Assembly (NCBI GenBank): GCA_035944135.1
Contig: DASZBM010000002.1
Span: forward strand, 1,240,001-1,304,000
Length of the DNA: 64,000 nt
Direction of reading: 5' to 3'
From: Acidobacteriaceae bacterium
Lineage (GTDB): Bacteria > Acidobacteriota > Terriglobia > Terriglobales > Acidobacteriaceae
The notes under the pieces are model-generated. The model was given only the letters and a program-made list of their open reading frames with translations, did no database searches and was not told the DNA's origin. Positions within the stretch are counted from its first letter, which is position 1. Every line of letters begins with the position of its first letter. Shown one piece after another: positions 50,120 through 58,823 of this stretch. Made by a program: the position numbers and the translations under genes.

Positions 50120-51454
50120 CTATCGCTTCGACTCACGAATGCGCTCGATCTCGCGCATGCGGTCCGCGAGAATCTTTTCGCGGCCTTCACTGGTTGGCTG
50201 ATAGTACCTGCGCCCGGCAAGCGATGGCGGAAGACACTCCATGTCTGCGACCCGGCCCTCGATGTCGTGCGCGTACTGATAGCCCTTCCCGTAATCAAGC
50301 TCCTTCATCAGCTTCGTGGGAGCGTTGCGCAGGTGCAGCGGCACAGGCTCCGCGGGCTTCGCTTCGATATCTGCCAGTACGTCGCCATACGCCGTGTACA
50401 GCGCATTCGACTTTGGTGCGAGCGCGAGATATACAACCGCTTCACCGAGCGCCAGGTCACCCTCTGGGGAGCCGAGAAAGTGCACGGCATCGCGCGCGCT
50501 CAGGCAAAGATTCAACGCCTCCGGAGCGGCAAGCCCGATGTCTTCGATGGCCATCCTCACGACGCGACGTGCCACGTACATCGGGTCTTCGCCAGCGGCC
50601 AGCATTCTTCCCAACCAATAGAGCGACGCATTCGCATCCGAGTTGCGCACGCTCTTGTGCAGCGCCGAGATGAGGTCATAGTGCTGCTCGCCCTTCTTGT
50701 CATAGAGCAGCACGCGCTGCTGCACCGCCTCCGCCGCAAGCGCTTTCGTGATGACTTTTTCGCCGCGACTGTCCGCGAGCTTGGCCGCAACTTCGAGCGC
50801 ATTGAGCGCATTGCGCGCATCGCCACTGGAGTACGATGCGATCTGTTCGAGCGCACCCTCATCCGCGCTTAGCCCCATCGCGCCGAGTCCGCGCTCCGAG
50901 TCATTCAAGGCGCGCGTCAGCAACGCCAGCACGTCGTCCTGCGAGAGTGCCTGGAGCGTGTACACGCGGCAACGGCTCAGCAACGCGGCGTTAATCTCGA
51001 ACGACGGATTCTCGGTCGTCGCTCCAATCAGCCTGATCGCGCCGCGCTCGACATACGGAAGGAATGCATCCTGCTGCGCCTTGTTGAAGCGATGAATCTC
51101 GTCGATGAAGAGAATTGTCCGCGAGCCGAATTGCGAGGCCTTCTCAGCGTCTGCCATCACCTGCTTGATCTCTTTGATCCCCGAGAGTACTGCGGAAAAT
51201 TCAATGAAGCTGGCGCTCGTGGCGTGCGCGATGATCTTGGCGAGCGTCGTCTTTCCCACGCCCGGCGGTCCCCAGAAGATCAACGACGCTGAATCGTCGC
51301 GCTCAATCTGCAGCCGCAGCGGCTTGCCCGGGCCGAGGAGATGCTGCTGGCCGACAAACTCGTCCAGCGTGCGCGGGCGCATGCGATCCGCGAGTGGCGC
51401 GCGCTTATTCACGCGATCGCCTCCGCGCATCGGCGCTGTGTCGAATAGACTCAT
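50120..51454 (-). CDS. rarA: Replication-associated recombination protein RarA
   Basis: The 444-residue AAA+ ATPase has Walker A WGPPGVGKTTLAKII, Walker B LFIDEIHRFNKAQQDAFLP, sensor/Arg finger in GATTENPSFEINAALLSRC, and the C-terminal clamp-loader-like domain HYDLISALHKSVRNSDANASL...VRMAIEDIGLAAPEAL. RarA/MgsA acts at stalled replication forks. Its stop overlaps the start of a TrmH-type gene. The C-terminal domain is the best match in the window for the island gene at 19622. Confidence 0.95.
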   Translation of the reverse strand: MSLFDTAPMRGGDRVNKRAPLADRMRPRTLDEFVGQQHLLGPGKPLRLQIERDDSASLIFWGPPGVGKTTLAKIIAHATSASFIEFSAVLSGIKEIKQVMADAEKASQFGSRTILFIDEIHRFNKAQQDAFLPYVERGAIRLIGATTENPSFEINAALLSRCRVYTLQALSQDDVLALLTRALNDSERGLGAMGLSADEGALEQIASYSSGDARNALNALEVAAKLADSRGEKVITKALAAEAVQQRVLLYDKKGEQHYDLISALHKSVRNSDANASLYWLGRMLAAGEDPMYVARRVVRMAIEDIGLAAPEALNLCLSARDAVHFLGSPEGDLALGEAVVYLALAPKSNALYTAYGDVLADIEAKPAEPVPLHLRNAPTKLMKELDYGKGYQYAHDIEGRVADMECLPPSLAGRRYYQPTSEGREKILADRMREIERIRESKR

Positions 51455-52263
51455 CGCGCAACCTTTGCAGGGACTATGCGCGCGATCCTCTGCCGCATCG
51501 CCTCATACAACAGCGTCGCGGCCGCGGCCGCGGCATTCAGCGACTCCGTAACGCATGGAATGTGCACGCGCTCGTCGGCAATTTCCAGGGCTTCCTGCGA
51601 GAGCCCAGCGCCTTCGTTGCCAATCATCACAGCACAGGAACGGCCCATATCCGCATCCACGCACGCGGTCGCACCTCGCGCCTCCGCGACAGCGGCATAC
51701 ACGTGCACTCGCTGCTCACGCGCCCATCGGGCAATCTCCTCCAACGACATCCTTCGCACGGGCAGACGAAAAACTGAACCCGCCGCCGCGCGCACAGCCT
51801 TCGGCCCCCATGCATTCGCGGTCTCGCCGGTAACCAGAACCTGCGGGACACCAAACGCCTCGGCGGCGCGCAGCATCGTGCCCACATTCCCGGGGTCCTG
51901 AATGGCTTCCAGCACGAGGGTGATCCCGTGACGATATTGATCGGGCCGCTTCTCCATGTGCGGAATCTCAATCAAGGCCGCCACACCCTGAGGCGACGCG
52001 GTATCGACCGCGCTGGCGAAGACGTCCCGGGTCAGCATGATGACGGGTGTGCCGCCGACTGCGAGCGAGCCCAGCACCGCCTCGCTTCCCTGCCGGACAA
52101 AGACGGCCTCCAGCCGCACGTCAGATCGCAGCGCTTCGCCGATCAGCGTCGCGCCCTCAATCGCAACGATCTCCCCCGGCCTGGACACCTTGCCGTCGAA
52201 AGCCGCGCGCAACGCCTTCACTTTAGCGTTCGTTCTGCTCGTAATTGGCGGGGCCAGCTGCAT
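51451..52263 (-). CDS. SpoU/TrmH-family RNA 2'-O-methyltransferase
   Basis: The 270-residue protein has a substrate-binding N-terminal domain and the SPOUT knot: NVGTMLRAAEAFGVPQVL, CAVMIGNEGAGLSQEAL and IPCVTESLNAAAAAATLLYEA. The family methylates ribose in tRNA or rRNA. Start at 52263 (MQLAPPITSRTNAKVKAL) fits typical TrmH/RlmB homologues. Confidence 0.92.
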   Translation of the reverse strand: MQLAPPITSRTNAKVKALRAAFDGKVSRPGEIVAIEGATLIGEALRSDVRLEAVFVRQGSEAVLGSLAVGGTPVIMLTRDVFASAVDTASPQGVAALIEIPHMEKRPDQYRHGITLVLEAIQDPGNVGTMLRAAEAFGVPQVLVTGETANAWGPKAVRAAAGSVFRLPVRRMSLEEIARWAREQRVHVYAAVAEARGATACVDADMGRSCAVMIGNEGAGLSQEALEIADERVHIPCVTESLNAAAAAATLLYEAMRQRIARIVPAKVAR

Positions 52264-52335
52264 CGCCACAGTGTACCCGCCGCCATCTCTGGATGCTCTT
52301 TGGGGTAAAGTCATCTGGAGGAGATCTCGCCGCCC

Positions 52336-52980
52336 TTGATTGCAGAGATGCTTCGCATACATCCGGAGGAGCCGGAGCCACAGCACGTCGCGCGCGTCAC
52401 AGCCGCTCTGCGCGCCGGCCAAGTCGTCGCGCTTCCCACCGACACGTTCTACGGTCTCGCCGTGGACCCGGTAAATCTGCGCGCCGTGGATCGCATCTAC
52501 GACCTGAAGACCCGCGCGCGCCACAAGCCTCTTTCGCTGCTGATTGAAGATATGGCGCAGGCCTACGAGCTGGCGCGTTCGCTGGACGGCGCTTTCGACC
52601 GGCTCGCGGAGCGGTTCTGGCCCGGCCCGCTCACCCTTGTGGTCAAAGCCGGCGGCAAACTTCCGCTCCGGGTGACGGCCAACACTGGCAACGTGGCGCT
52701 GCGGGTTCCTGAAGCGGCCATTTGCAGGGCTGTCGTTCGCGAGCTCGGACTGCCGATAACGGCGACCTCGGCCAACCTCCGCGGTCTGCCCGAGTGCACC
52801 TTTGCCAACTGCGTTCGGGAGCAGTTCGGCGACAAGATTCCGCTGATCGTGGATGGGGGACCGACGGCGCGGTCGGTGGCGACCACGATCGTGGACCTAT
52901 CGGGCGGCTCGAACTCGTGGATGATCCTGCGCGAAGGCGCCATCCCGACGCACGAGATCGCGCTGGCTCTCCACCGCTGA
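52336..52980 (+). CDS. tsaC: L-threonylcarbamoyladenylate synthase (YrdC/Sua5-like)
   Basis: The 214-residue enzyme makes threonylcarbamoyl-AMP for the t6A modification of tRNA. Motifs: ALPTDTFYGLAVDP, KTRARHKPLSLL (KxR), TLVVKAGGKLP and TATSANLRGLPECT (SxN). The start is the TTG at 52336 or the ATG four codons later. No Sua5 C-terminal domain is present, so it is the short TsaC form. Confidence 0.92.
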   Translation: MIAEMLRIHPEEPEPQHVARVTAALRAGQVVALPTDTFYGLAVDPVNLRAVDRIYDLKTRARHKPLSLLIEDMAQAYELARSLDGAFDRLAERFWPGPLTLVVKAGGKLPLRVTANTGNVALRVPEAAICRAVVRELGLPITATSANLRGLPECTFANCVREQFGDKIPLIVDGGPTARSVATTIVDLSGGSNSWMILREGAIPTHEIALALHR

Positions 52981-53009
52981 ATAAAATCAGGCGTCGCGCG
53001 TAATTCTGG

Positions 53010-53723
53010 ATGTCCACACCGGAATCGCGGATACTAATCCCTAACCTGCCGATGGCCACGCGCACGAGAACCCGCACCGCGAGAACGCGCCGCAGCTTGG
53101 GCGCGCGCCTGCTGGGCTGGACGCTGCTCATTGTCCTGCTGGTCGTAGCGGGATGGTGCCTGTGGGTCTATCGGCAGATCGAGTACACAGCGCACATCGA
53201 TAATGCGGAGCGCGCCGATGCCATCGCGGTCTTCGGCGCGGCCGAGTACGCGGGGCGTCCTTCACCGGTGCTGCATGCGCGGCTCGACAAGGCGGTTGCG
53301 CTGTACGACCGCGGAATCGCGCCGTTTGTTATCACGCTTGGCGGCGGATCTGATAAAGACTCTGGCCGCACGGAAGGCGGGGTGGGCCGCGACTACCTGC
53401 TGGCGAATGGAATTCCGTTCGACCGCATCATCGCGGAGACGCACACGTTCGACACACAGGAACAAGTCCAGAAGTTAGCCCAGATTGCGGCCGCGCGCCA
53501 GTTCCATAGCATCGTTGTCGTCAGCGATGGAACGCATCTGTTCCGGATTGCGCTACTGTGCCGGCAAGCCGGGCTGAACGTCTACACTTCGCCGCGTGCG
53601 CCGCTAGGGCACATCGATGATGTGGACGCGGCCGAGCGCGTGGGGCACGAGATTCTGAGCTATACGGCGCTGCGGCTGAATCTTGAAAGCTGGCTTCACC
53701 GGCTGGACCGCAGAAACGACTAA
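53010..53723 (+). CDS. YdcF-family (DUF218) membrane protein
   Basis: The 237-residue protein has a basic N-terminus, one transmembrane helix (WTLLIVLLVVAGWCLWVY) and an extracytoplasmic DUF218 domain with AIAVFGAAEYAGRPSPVLHARL, VITLGGGSDKDSGRTEG, and FHSIVVVSDGTHLFR. Family members bind S-adenosylmethionine-like ligands or act on envelope glycans; the exact role is unclear. Confidence 0.87.
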   Translation: MSTPESRILIPNLPMATRTRTRTARTRRSLGARLLGWTLLIVLLVVAGWCLWVYRQIEYTAHIDNAERADAIAVFGAAEYAGRPSPVLHARLDKAVALYDRGIAPFVITLGGGSDKDSGRTEGGVGRDYLLANGIPFDRIIAETHTFDTQEQVQKLAQIAAARQFHSIVVVSDGTHLFRIALLCRQAGLNVYTSPRAPLGHIDDVDAAERVGHEILSYTALRLNLESWLHRLDRRND

Positions 53724-53732
53724 GCTAAGCAA

Positions 53733-53882
53733 ATGAGACTCGCCGCCGTTGTCTTCCTTGCGCTCACGCCTGCGCTCTTTGCGCAGAACGTGCCAATGGC
53801 AGCTGGCACTGACCATGCGAAGCCGCCTGTGCCTCGGTCGCATTCGGTCAATGTGGACGAGAGCTACGATGCCAGACCATAA
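53733..53882 (+). CDS. Very small secreted peptide
   Basis: A 49-codon gene with an N-terminal signal peptide, MRLAAVVFLALTPALFAQ, then NVPMAAGTDHAKPPVPRSH and a stop. It overlaps the start of the SDR gene by 14 bp and begins 9 bp after the YdcF stop. It could be a short secreted peptide or a decayed signal region. No family. Confidence 0.4.
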   Translation: MRLAAVVFLALTPALFAQNVPMAAGTDHAKPPVPRSHSVNVDESYDARP

Positions 53883-54579
53883 AACTGCCATCATCACCGG
53901 AGCGGCTGGAGGTATCGGCGCGGGTCTCGTCGAAGGCTTTTTGAGCAACGGTTATCGCGTCGTCGCAACCTCACGCGACATCAGCTCGTTGACTGCCTCA
54001 CCCACGCTGGTGCTGGTTGATGGCGACATCGGCAAGCCGGAGACGGCTGCCAAGGTCATCGACGCCGCGCTCGAGCACTTCCGGACCATCGATGTCCTCG
54101 TGAACACTGCGGGTATCTATCGCAAGAAGCCCTTTCCGGACTACACCACTGACGACATCACTGCCCTCATTGCCACGAATCTGTTGGGCTTCCTCTACAT
54201 CACTCAGCTAGCCGTCAGGCAGATGCTCAAGCAGCAGTCCGGCAACGTCGTGACCATCACAGCGGGACTTGCAGATCATCCGGTCGCGGGTGTGAACGCC
54301 TCCATCTCCATGATGACCAAAGGCGCCCTGAACACCATCACACGCAACCTCGCCACGGAGTACGCGGCCTTGGGCATTCGCTTCAACGCCGTCGCGCCCG
54401 GCGTCGTGGCCACGCCTTTGCACACTGATGTGGCCGAGGCTGCTCAAGCAGAGCGGCAGCCAATGAAGACGATCACGCAGGTAAGCGACATCGTCGACGC
54501 GGTCCTCTATCTCACCCGCGCACATCAGGTCAGCGGCGAGATCCTGTACGTCGACGGCGGCGCCCACGCCGGCCGCTAA
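53869..54579 (+). CDS. SDR-family oxidoreductase without the catalytic tyrosine
   Basis: The 236-residue protein has the NAD(P) fold TGAAGGIGAGL and VNTAGIY, and the C-terminal VAPGVVATPLHTDV. The active site is changed: the serine strand reads VTITAGLADHP and the YxxxK segment reads SISMMTK, so the Tyr is Ser. This divergent SDR group (TAGLADxP type) is known in other bacteria. The start is the ATG at 53869. Confidence 0.8.
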   Translation: MPDHKTAIITGAAGGIGAGLVEGFLSNGYRVVATSRDISSLTASPTLVLVDGDIGKPETAAKVIDAALEHFRTIDVLVNTAGIYRKKPFPDYTTDDITALIATNLLGFLYITQLAVRQMLKQQSGNVVTITAGLADHPVAGVNASISMMTKGALNTITRNLATEYAALGIRFNAVAPGVVATPLHTDVAEAAQAERQPMKTITQVSDIVDAVLYLTRAHQVSGEILYVDGGAHAGR

Positions 54580-56180
54580 AACAGGACGCGCATCCCGGAC
54601 TTCGCAACGCCAAAACTGCCGATCCATTGCGATAGGCCGCCCACCAGCTCTTTTTCGGGCATGGACATCCGCGCCTGGCGGATTGGACCGACGCCTTGCG
54701 CGCTCATGATCATGTCGCGTAGCCTGGTCGCGGTTGGCAGCTCGAAGCCTTCGCTGACCCAGACCTCATTGCCCTTGATGCTCAGCTGCACGTCGCCCTC
54801 GTCCGTCGAGTACACGCGCTCGTCTGGATCGGTCTCGTCGGCGTTGCGGCGCTTCAGACCGTCATACTGGCGCGGAAGCTCCTGTTCGAACACATGGAAG
54901 AAGCTGCGGGCGGAGTCCGCGTTCTTCCACCGCGAGAGATACAGAATCGCAATCGACTTCGTTGTCGATTTGTCTGCGTCGCTCGCGTTTTTGCGCTGCG
55001 CCGCGTAATACACGCCACCGTCCCACTCGGGAGTCAGTGCTTCGGCCAGCGGCTTGCCGCCAAACAGCTCGGCCGTCATGCGGACGTCGAGCTCGCCCAT
55101 CACGCCCACGTCATACGGCGTGTAGCCCGCAGCATCCAGAGTTGGATGAATATCAGGCAGAACGAGGAGCGGTTCGGGTTTGCGGCGAAGGTAGTCATCC
55201 GGGTGCATGATCTCGGAGCTGGTATTCGGGGGAGTGTCCAGCACGCCCGTAAAAGCGCGCTGCGTTCCAGCCTTCAGCAGCACGGCCTGTTCGAAGCGCA
55301 GACCCTCCGTATAGGGAAACAGAAGCGACTCCTGCAGGATGAGCGGAGCCCGCGCCAGCACCGGCGAATCACTCATGTCGCCGGCGCCGTTGATCAGTTG
55401 CTCGCCGATCTGCGGAACGTCTTTCAAAGTCTTGCCGCTCGGCTTGAGCATGTAGTCGGCGAAGCTCACCATGGCCTGGCCCTCGAGCACGGCCTCGCGC
55501 GCCGTGTCCGACTCGTCGGTCTGGATGTGCTTCGCATCCTCTTCGACGTTCTTTGCGACGGAATCCGGCTCCAAATCCTCCCAGTTCTTCAGGCCGACCT
55601 TCTGGTCCTGCAAGGCGTGCGTAAGTTCGTGGGCCATCACAGGCTTCTGCTGATCGATCGGCACCCAGTCCAACAGGTTCATGGTCTTGGTCTTGTTGTC
55701 GTAGAAGCCGGCAATCTGTTCGGTGAGCAGGCTCAACAGGAACGGCCGGAGGTTGAAGTCCTTATCGAGCAGGCCGAATTTCTTCAGCACGAGTTCGCTG
55801 CGCTCCATGCGCTTGTTGCTCTTGTCCTCGTCGAACTTCTTGCGCAGTTCCGAGTTCACCTTGTCGCGGGTGATGAAGACCTTCTTCACGGAATGCTCAA
55901 TCGGCAACCCTGTGTCCTTGCTGACGAACTCAAAGATCTCATTCGCATCGGCGAGCAGTTGCTTTTCCTGCGCCTTGCTCAGCGGCTGGTCGATGACGAC
56001 GGTCGTCTGGCCCTCCTGCAGCTTCGGCGGCTGGACACCAGGCGTGGTCAGCGGCAGTGGCTGGTCGGGCGAAGTCTGCTGCTGTTTTGCCGGAGCCTGC
56101 GTCTGCTGCGCCCCCGCCGCCCCCGCACCCATAACGACCGCCAGAGCCACCCATCCGTACCGGTTAAATCGGTTCTTCAC
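54576..56180 (-). CDS. Secreted HExxH metallopeptidase-like protein
   Basis: The 534-residue protein has a GTG start at 56180 after GGAGGCG and a signal peptide (YGWVALAVVMGAGAAGAQ). A Gln/Pro-rich linker leads to a domain with AHELTHALQDQ (HELTH zinc site) and SEIMHPDDYLRRKPEP downstream. The remainder is alpha-helical (EQIAGFYDNKTKTMN). It may be an exported peptidase. It is convergent to and overlaps the SDR gene end. Confidence 0.8.
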   Translation of the reverse strand: MKNRFNRYGWVALAVVMGAGAAGAQQTQAPAKQQQTSPDQPLPLTTPGVQPPKLQEGQTTVVIDQPLSKAQEKQLLADANEIFEFVSKDTGLPIEHSVKKVFITRDKVNSELRKKFDEDKSNKRMERSELVLKKFGLLDKDFNLRPFLLSLLTEQIAGFYDNKTKTMNLLDWVPIDQQKPVMAHELTHALQDQKVGLKNWEDLEPDSVAKNVEEDAKHIQTDESDTAREAVLEGQAMVSFADYMLKPSGKTLKDVPQIGEQLINGAGDMSDSPVLARAPLILQESLLFPYTEGLRFEQAVLLKAGTQRAFTGVLDTPPNTSSEIMHPDDYLRRKPEPLLVLPDIHPTLDAAGYTPYDVGVMGELDVRMTAELFGGKPLAEALTPEWDGGVYYAAQRKNASDADKSTTKSIAILYLSRWKNADSARSFFHVFEQELPRQYDGLKRRNADETDPDERVYSTDEGDVQLSIKGNEVWVSEGFELPTATRLRDMIMSAQGVGPIRQARMSMPEKELVGGLSQWIGSFGVAKSGMRVLF

Positions 56181-56273
56181 ACCGCCTCCATCTATCCCTT
56201 CAGTGTACGCATCGGACTCAATCCGGGCTCGCGAACCCCACGGAGTCGCTACAATTAAGCCGGTAGTCGACAC

Positions 56274-57293
56274 ATGGACCAGAACCTGCAAGCTGAACTC
56301 GACGCAATTCTGCACGGCGCCGCGGTTGCCTCGTTAGACGACCGGGCGTTTCTTCGCGTTACCGGATCGGATGCGACGCGGTGGCTCAATGGTATGGTGA
56401 CGAATTCGGTCCAGGCGCTCGGGCCGGGCGAGGGCTGCTACGCGTTTCTGCTCAATGCGCAGGGGCGCATCCTCGGCGACTGCACCATCTACCGCGAACC
56501 CGACGGGGCACAGCCTGCATTCGTGCTCGCAACCAGCAAACAGCAGATCGATGCGATTCAGAAGCACCTCGATCACTTCATCATCATGGACGACGTCGAG
56601 CTGACGCCGATGAAGCGCTACAATCACACCGCGCTCATCATTGGCCCTGAAGCCCCTCAGGTCCTGCGCAAAATGGAGAACGCAACCGCGGGCTGTAGGT
56701 CCTTTGCCGATACCGCGCCGCTGCGCCTGCAGTATTACCCACAGACGACGAGCCAACTCATCACGCCAGCGGAGGGCCAGGTCTCTCGCTTCGAGATATC
56801 TCCCAGCTTCCCGGTCGATGACCTCTTCAAAGAGGCCAAGGCGGCTGGAGCGATCGAAGTGTCACCAGAAGCGCTCGAAGCCCTGCGCTTGCTGGAAGGC
56901 CGGCCGCTTTACGGCCGCGACATCACCGACAAATACCTGCCGCAGGAGACGAACCAGCCACAGGCGCTGCACTTCAACAAGGGCTGCTACCTCGGGCAGG
57001 AGATTGTGGAGCGCATTCGCTCGCGGGGGCAGGTGCATCGGCTGCTGACACCGCTGACGCTCAGCGGCGAACTCCCGACTGAGTTCCCTGCTCCGATTCA
57101 AGCGGACGGAAAGTCCGTCGGCGAGATTACCTCAGCCGCGCTCGTTCCGTTGCCAGGAGGTGATCAGGTCTTCGCCCTTGGCTACGTCCGTCGCGAGGTG
57201 CTCGACACACACGCCCCGCTAACCTACTCCGGTGGCACCGTTGCCCCTCGATCTACGGCGCAAGTCCAAACCGTTGCTGGCGCATCCAAGTAA
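56274..57293 (+). CDS. ygfZ: Folate-binding protein YgfZ-like
   Basis: The 339-residue protein has the GcvT-like fold with the YgfZ signature KGCYLGQEIVERIRSRG. It needs tetrahydrofolate and helps iron-sulfur enzyme maturation. Other family parts are VTGSDATRWLNGMVTNSV and PLYGRDITDKYLPQE. The gene is monocistronic or first before the DUF1844 gene. Confidence 0.9.
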   Translation: MDQNLQAELDAILHGAAVASLDDRAFLRVTGSDATRWLNGMVTNSVQALGPGEGCYAFLLNAQGRILGDCTIYREPDGAQPAFVLATSKQQIDAIQKHLDHFIIMDDVELTPMKRYNHTALIIGPEAPQVLRKMENATAGCRSFADTAPLRLQYYPQTTSQLITPAEGQVSRFEISPSFPVDDLFKEAKAAGAIEVSPEALEALRLLEGRPLYGRDITDKYLPQETNQPQALHFNKGCYLGQEIVERIRSRGQVHRLLTPLTLSGELPTEFPAPIQADGKSVGEITSAALVPLPGGDQVFALGYVRREVLDTHAPLTYSGGTVAPRSTAQVQTVAGASK

Positions 57294-57336
57294 CCGACCT
57301 CTGTTTTCTTTACACTGATCTCTGACTCTGAAGACC

Positions 57337-58014
57337 ATGCCTGATAAGACACCGTTCGTCATCAATGACCGCCGCAAGTTCACCGCCGAGGGCGAGCTTC
57401 GCCCGGATGCCCCGCATACCGAGCACGAGCACGAAGAACCCAAGTCTCAGCCCGCACCGGCTGAGCCTCAGGGCGAAGCCAAGGCGCCAATCCCGTTCCC
57501 GTCGTCTGGGCCGGAGGGCTCGGTTACTGCTGAGTCGGCGACGGCCGAGGCCGCTGGGTTGCCGGACGAAGATCATCTTCCACCGCCGCCGACGGCGGAG
57601 CAGACGGAGCGCGTGAACCGCGCTTACACTGCTACGGTCGACAGGCTGGACACCGCCGTGCGCGCGACGAATCCCGGCATGGAGCGCATGCCGGAGATGG
57701 ACTTCGAGCGGCTGGTGCAGTCGCTATACATGCAGGCGCTGCTGCAGTTGGGTGGTGCGACGGAGCCCGGCCAGCCCGCGCAGGTCGACCTGCTTGGCGC
57801 ACGCCAGACGATCGATATGCTCACGGTCATCGCGGACAAATCCAAGGGCAACCTGACCGAGGCCGAGGACAAGCTCACGCAATCGGCGTTGTTTGAGCTG
57901 CGCATGGGCTTCCTCGACGTCACACAGGCGCTGGCGCGTCAGGCTTCGAGGCAAGGAGCACCGGGCGCGCCCGGAGCACCTGGCGGGCCTGGTGGACCGA
58001 GCATCGTTCGGTAA
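57337..58014 (+). CDS. DUF1844-family protein
   Basis: The 225-residue protein has a long disordered Glu/Pro/Ala N-terminus (PHTEHEHEEPKSQPAPAEPQ) and a C-terminal DUF1844 helical domain (MDFERLVQSLYMQALLQLG, GARQTIDMLTVIADKSKGNLT). It ends in a glycine/proline tail. Conserved in Acidobacteriota and Deltaproteobacteria; function not known. It is 2 bp upstream of a metallo-hydrolase. Confidence 0.9.
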   Translation: MPDKTPFVINDRRKFTAEGELRPDAPHTEHEHEEPKSQPAPAEPQGEAKAPIPFPSSGPEGSVTAESATAEAAGLPDEDHLPPPPTAEQTERVNRAYTATVDRLDTAVRATNPGMERMPEMDFERLVQSLYMQALLQLGGATEPGQPAQVDLLGARQTIDMLTVIADKSKGNLTEAEDKLTQSALFELRMGFLDVTQALARQASRQGAPGAPGAPGGPGGPSIVR

Positions 58015-58016
58015 GG

Positions 58017-58823
58017 ATGCAGGCGACTCTCACGTTTCTCGGCAGCGGCACGTCCATGGGCGTGCCCACCCTCGGCTGCCGGTGCGCGGTGTGCACGGAT
58101 GCGCACCGGCCGGGCTCGCCGAACCGGCGCACGCGGCCGTCGGTTTTGCTCGCGTACAACAAGCACAATGTGCTGATCGATACAGGCCAGGACTTCCATG
58201 CGCAGGCGGTGCGTGAAGGCATTCAGCATCTCGACGCGGTGCTCTACACGCACGGGCACGCGGACCACGTACTCGGGATGGACGATCTGCGGCCGCTGAC
58301 GTTCGGTCATCGCGGGGAGCTGCCGCTGTACGCGGACGATGCCACGGCTGATGTGATCGAACGCGTGTTCGAGTACACGTTTCGGAAGGTGGATCGCTAT
58401 CCGACGAGCGCGCGGGTGACGATGCACCGCTTGCCGTCTGAGGCAGGCGTCGCTGTCGAGCTGTTCGGGGCACGGTTTGTGCGCGTTCCAGTCGCGCATG
58501 GACGCGAAACCATTGCGGGCTATCGCTTCGGGGCGGCGGCCTACCTAACCGACATGAGCGACATCCCGGAGGAGAGCCTGCCACTGCTTCAGGAGCTCGA
58601 CATTCTGATTCTCGATGCGCTGCGGCGCGAGCCGCATCCCAGCCACTCGCACCTGGAAAAGTCCATCGAGTTAGTGAACAAAATCGCTCCAAAACGCGCG
58701 TATTTCACGCATATCAGCCACGATTTGGATCACGACGCGACCAACGCTACCCTGCCGGCGAACATCCGGCTTGCGCATGATGGGCTGCAACTAAACTTCG
58801 ACATTGCACCTGAGCAGAACTGA
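58017..58823 (+). CDS. MBL-fold metal hydrolase (PhnP-like)
   Basis: The 268-residue protein has the metallo-beta-lactamase fold with LGSGTSMGVPTLGCRCAVC, YTHGHADHVLGMDDLRPL (HxHxDH) and ITDMSDIPE. The CxCxxC cysteine-rich insert resembles PhnP-type cyclic-phosphate diesterases and RNase Z-like lactamases. Its stop overlaps the ribF start (TGATG). Confidence 0.9.
   Translation: MQATLTFLGSGTSMGVPTLGCRCAVCTDAHRPGSPNRRTRPSVLLAYNKHNVLIDTGQDFHAQAVREGIQHLDAVLYTHGHADHVLGMDDLRPLTFGHRGELPLYADDATADVIERVFEYTFRKVDRYPTSARVTMHRLPSEAGVAVELFGARFVRVPVAHGRETIAGYRFGAAAYLTDMSDIPEESLPLLQELDILILDALRREPHPSHSHLEKSIELVNKIAPKRAYFTHISHDLDHDATNATLPANIRLAHDGLQLNFDIAPEQN

Noticed and set aside
49357-50673. Long plus-strand open frame across the propeller/rarA boundary
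   Set aside because: It overlaps two confident minus-strand genes and a REP-like region and has no recognisable domain.
54894-56258. Long plus-strand open frame opposite the metallopeptidase gene
   Set aside because: It mirrors the minus-strand gene with its signal peptide and HELTH motif; the plus-strand product has no family features.
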